From the NCBI RefSeq assembly GCF_035582795.1, contig NC_134368.1, positions 15,668,001 through 15,732,000 of the forward strand: DNA of 64,000 nucleotides, in the 5' to 3' direction. A program made the position numbers and the translations under genes. This stretch comes from Mycteria americana. Its lineage: Eukaryota; Chordata; Aves; Ciconiiformes; Ciconiidae. The notes beneath the pieces were generated by a model. The model was not told where the DNA came from and searched no databases. It saw nothing but the letters and a program-made list of their open reading frames with translations. Positions 63,455 through 64,000 of the stretch are shown in pieces (position 1 is the stretch's first letter; each line of letters begins with the position of its first letter).

Positions 63455-64000
63455 ATGGTGTCACCTTGAATCATGTATATATGAGTATGTATTTTAGAAT
63501 ATTTTAGAATATGAGTACGTATTTTAGAATCTTTTAGAATAAAATAGAAATAGTATGAGAGTTATTAGTAGTTAAGAAGGGATGACAGTTAGAAATAGAA
63601 ACTAGCATATGAAAGTGTGAGAATTGTAGAATCTTCAAGGCAACAGATAATGCCTAAGTTAGATAAGAGGGTACGGGCACTGCATATTTTATTAACAGGC
63701 ATATGTTTGTCCTAAAAGAATGCGAAGCTGTAACACTTCAAAGACCAATAACGGGAACATCCTCTTACCCGGAGAGCCGTAAAGATAAAGGGACACCACA
63801 ACAACCATGAAAACGACAGGAATCACAGTAACTAGGGAAAGGTAAAGGCGGCAGGGGGAGATCGTGACCACCGACCCAACTGGGGGACGAAAGGACTACC
63901 CCCCCCCCGCCCCAACTCCTAGCGAGCATGCGCAGTGAATTAAAATCACATTGTGGCTTTAAATCGAAGTGGAGAAAATACGGACCGATGGAAGAAGAGG
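63455..64000. mobile_element. Probable interspersed repeat, possibly LTR-like, cut by window edge
   Basis: The last 550 bases change character. They contain a direct duplication of about 27 bp (gtatgtattttagaat and gtacgtattttagaat at 63486-63540), hexamers usable on either strand (aataaa near 63538, minus-strand aataaa at 63686-63691), a CCAAT motif (gaccaataacggg near 63744), an 11-base C run at 63899 and a CpG-containing stretch (gcgagcatgcgcagtg). This mix of short promoter-like and polyadenylation-like signals is common in LTRs, but I cannot match a family with confidence and the far end lies outside the window. Confidence 0.35.

Noticed and set aside
63781..63845. Minus-strand hydrophobic reading ending in a Gly-Ser-Pro-Gly motif at a phase 1 donor (gtaaga), preceded by a pyrimidine-rich acceptor, as the missing SLC2A9 exon before 56044
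   Set aside because: The splice phase fits and the peptide is hydrophobic. However, the upstream residues do not match the conserved GLUT9 TM10 region, the spacing to the Gly-Pro-Gly motif is wrong for the family, and the exon would be 63 bp where about 76 bp is expected. The surrounding sequence looks like a repeat.
1..64000. CRISPR arrays, bacterial operons, rRNA or tRNA genes
   Set aside because: No regularly spaced repeats, ribosome-binding sites or cloverleaf-forming genes were seen. The sequence is vertebrate nuclear DNA.

Overview
This is AT-rich vertebrate nuclear DNA, almost certainly from a bird. Three signals point there: a 5'-truncated CR1 LINE with the avian 3' terminus, a second short CR1 tail, and a solo LTR of the avian ERVL-like type. 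Interspersed repeat density is otherwise low. No bacterial, organellar or exogenous viral genes are visible, and the many short open frames are what chance gives in 64 kb of such DNA.

The only gene I can name is SLC2A9 (GLUT9, the facilitative urate/hexose transporter), on the minus strand. Its penultimate coding exon is at 55917-56044 and its last coding exon, with the stop codon, is at 34928-35185. An intron of about 20.7 kb separates them. Splice sites and phases agree, and the joined reading matches the GLUT transmembrane 10-12 region and the family PETK motif. Earlier exons must lie beyond 64000, because I could not recognise any between 56045 and the window end. Sequence below 34928 on the minus strand should be 3' untranslated region, with candidate polyadenylation hexamers near 34053, 32485 and 31682.

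Region by region: 1-9661 is intergenic with faint ancient repeats. 9662-10166 is a solo LTR. 10167-31680 is intergenic and holds a GC-rich 21-bp minisatellite, AT microsatellites, a cluster of perfect hairpins at 28467-28787, and a small candidate gene at 25360-25688 encoding a predicted secreted or membrane peptide with polyadenylation signals on its stop. 31680-34927 is the presumed SLC2A9 3' UTR and flank, including an antisense 576-base open frame. 35186-55916 is the long SLC2A9 intron with a 946-bp CR1 copy and a short CR1 tail. 56045-64000 is upstream intron, ending in a probable repeat or LTR-like segment cut by the window edge.

I found no convincing new multi-gene system. The most checkable oddities are the 95-codon signal-peptide frame at 25400, the hairpin cluster near 28.5 kb, the unusually long SLC2A9 C-terminal tail and the antisense frame at 34.2 kb.
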